A stretch of 8,059 bases of DNA from Bacillota bacterium (lineage in GTDB: Bacteria; Bacillota; Clostridia; Lachnospirales; Lachnospiraceae), in the NCBI GenBank assembly GCA_023398855.1, contig JAEWRS010000350.1, forward strand, positions 1-8,059. The letters are read 5' to 3'. Every line of letters starts with the position of its first letter. Positions within the stretch are counted from its first letter, which is position 1. Under the pieces are notes generated by a model. It did not search any database. It saw nothing but the letters and a program-made list of their open reading frames with translations, and had not been told where the DNA came from. The translations under genes and the position numbers were made by a program. Shown here in pieces: positions 7,816 to 8,059 of this stretch.

Positions 7816-8059
7816 ATGAAGGAAAAAACAATGACATTTCAAAGAATCGTTTCAAAGCAGGAAGAAGGGCTGTATCTTATAATTCCCTTTCCAGTACCGG
7901 ATCAGGTGGCTGCTATGGAGGTATCATATGAATACGACCAAAAGGAAAACATCATAGATTTTGGTCTTTTAAATGAAGAGGGAGAATTGATCGGCTGGTC
8001 CGGTTCCAACCGGAGCCAGGTGGTTGTTTCCGGCCAAAGAAGTTCGGATGGATTTGCGT
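7816..8059 (+). CDS. N-terminus of a probable CehA/McbA-family PHP metallohydrolase (3' end cut by window edge)
   Basis: An open frame begins at ATG 7816 and is still open after 81 codons at the window end. GGAGGA (7805-7810) lies 5 bases before the ATG, and the gene follows the second permease by 12 bases. The visible part has no signal peptide. It reads GLYLIIPFPVPDQVAAMEVS, then a short charged turn, IIDFGLLNEEGELIGWSGSN and RSQVVVS. This pattern (an early aromatic-rich strand, IDFGLxxxxGxxxGWSGS, then a basic residue) is, from memory of the family, the beta-sandwich that precedes the PHP metal-dependent phosphoesterase-type domain in CehA/McbA-like hydrolases. The metal-binding His/Asp residues would lie beyond the window, so catalysis cannot be checked. 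It would act in the cytoplasm on something brought in by the adjacent importer. The assignment rests on motif recognition alone. Confidence 0.6.
   Translation, partial: MKEKTMTFQRIVSKQEEGLYLIIPFPVPDQVAAMEVSYEYDQKENIIDFGLLNEEGELIGWSGSNRSQVVVSGQRSSDGFA

Overview
The window looks like a carbohydrate-utilisation region from a low-to-moderate G+C Gram-positive bacterium, most likely a clostridium (a Lachnospiraceae-type genome would fit). The reasons are strong AGGAGG-type ribosome binding sites, very AT-rich intergenic DNA, TTGNNN-17-TATAAT promoters, a LicT/BglG plus beta-glucoside PTS pair, and a lipoprotein-based sugar ABC importer with no ATPase gene beside it. The genus assignment is inference. 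Every gene I can support is on the + strand.

Region 1 (1-3054) is a beta-glucoside PTS operon. It contains a LicT/BglG-type antiterminator that lacks only its first few codons, a complete EIIBCA permease, and then a deletion scar where the operon's GH1 6-phospho-beta-glucosidase should be. About 74 bases remain of that gene: its Shine-Dalgarno and first 13 or so codons joined out of frame to its last 10 or so codons. A very long hairpin terminator closes the operon. As it stands, the operon encodes sugar sensing and uptake but not hydrolysis of the phosphorylated sugar.

Region 2 (3055-4306) is a monocistronic regulator gene. It has its own good sigma-A promoter, a GntR winged-helix N-terminus fused to a LacI-type sugar-binding domain (AraR-like architecture), and a strong terminator.

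Region 3 (4307-4529) is a 220-base, extremely AT-rich control region. It holds a perfect 26-bp palindrome, a 15-base direct repeat, a promoter, and an inverted repeat whose arms flank the -10 box. These are candidate operators, plausibly for the neighbouring GntR-LacI regulator.

Region 4 (4530-8059) is the start of a second operon. It encodes a solute-binding lipoprotein, two ABC permeases, and the N-terminus of what I read as a CehA/McbA-family PHP metallohydrolase that runs off the window. The tight spacing (33, 16 and 12 bases between genes) suggests co-transcription. The import ATPase is presumably a shared MsmK-type protein encoded elsewhere. The substrate cannot be read from the sequence.

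I saw no RNA genes, insertion sequences, CRISPR arrays or attachment sites. The most interesting items are the near-complete excision of the GH1 gene and the stacked symmetric elements upstream of the ABC operon.
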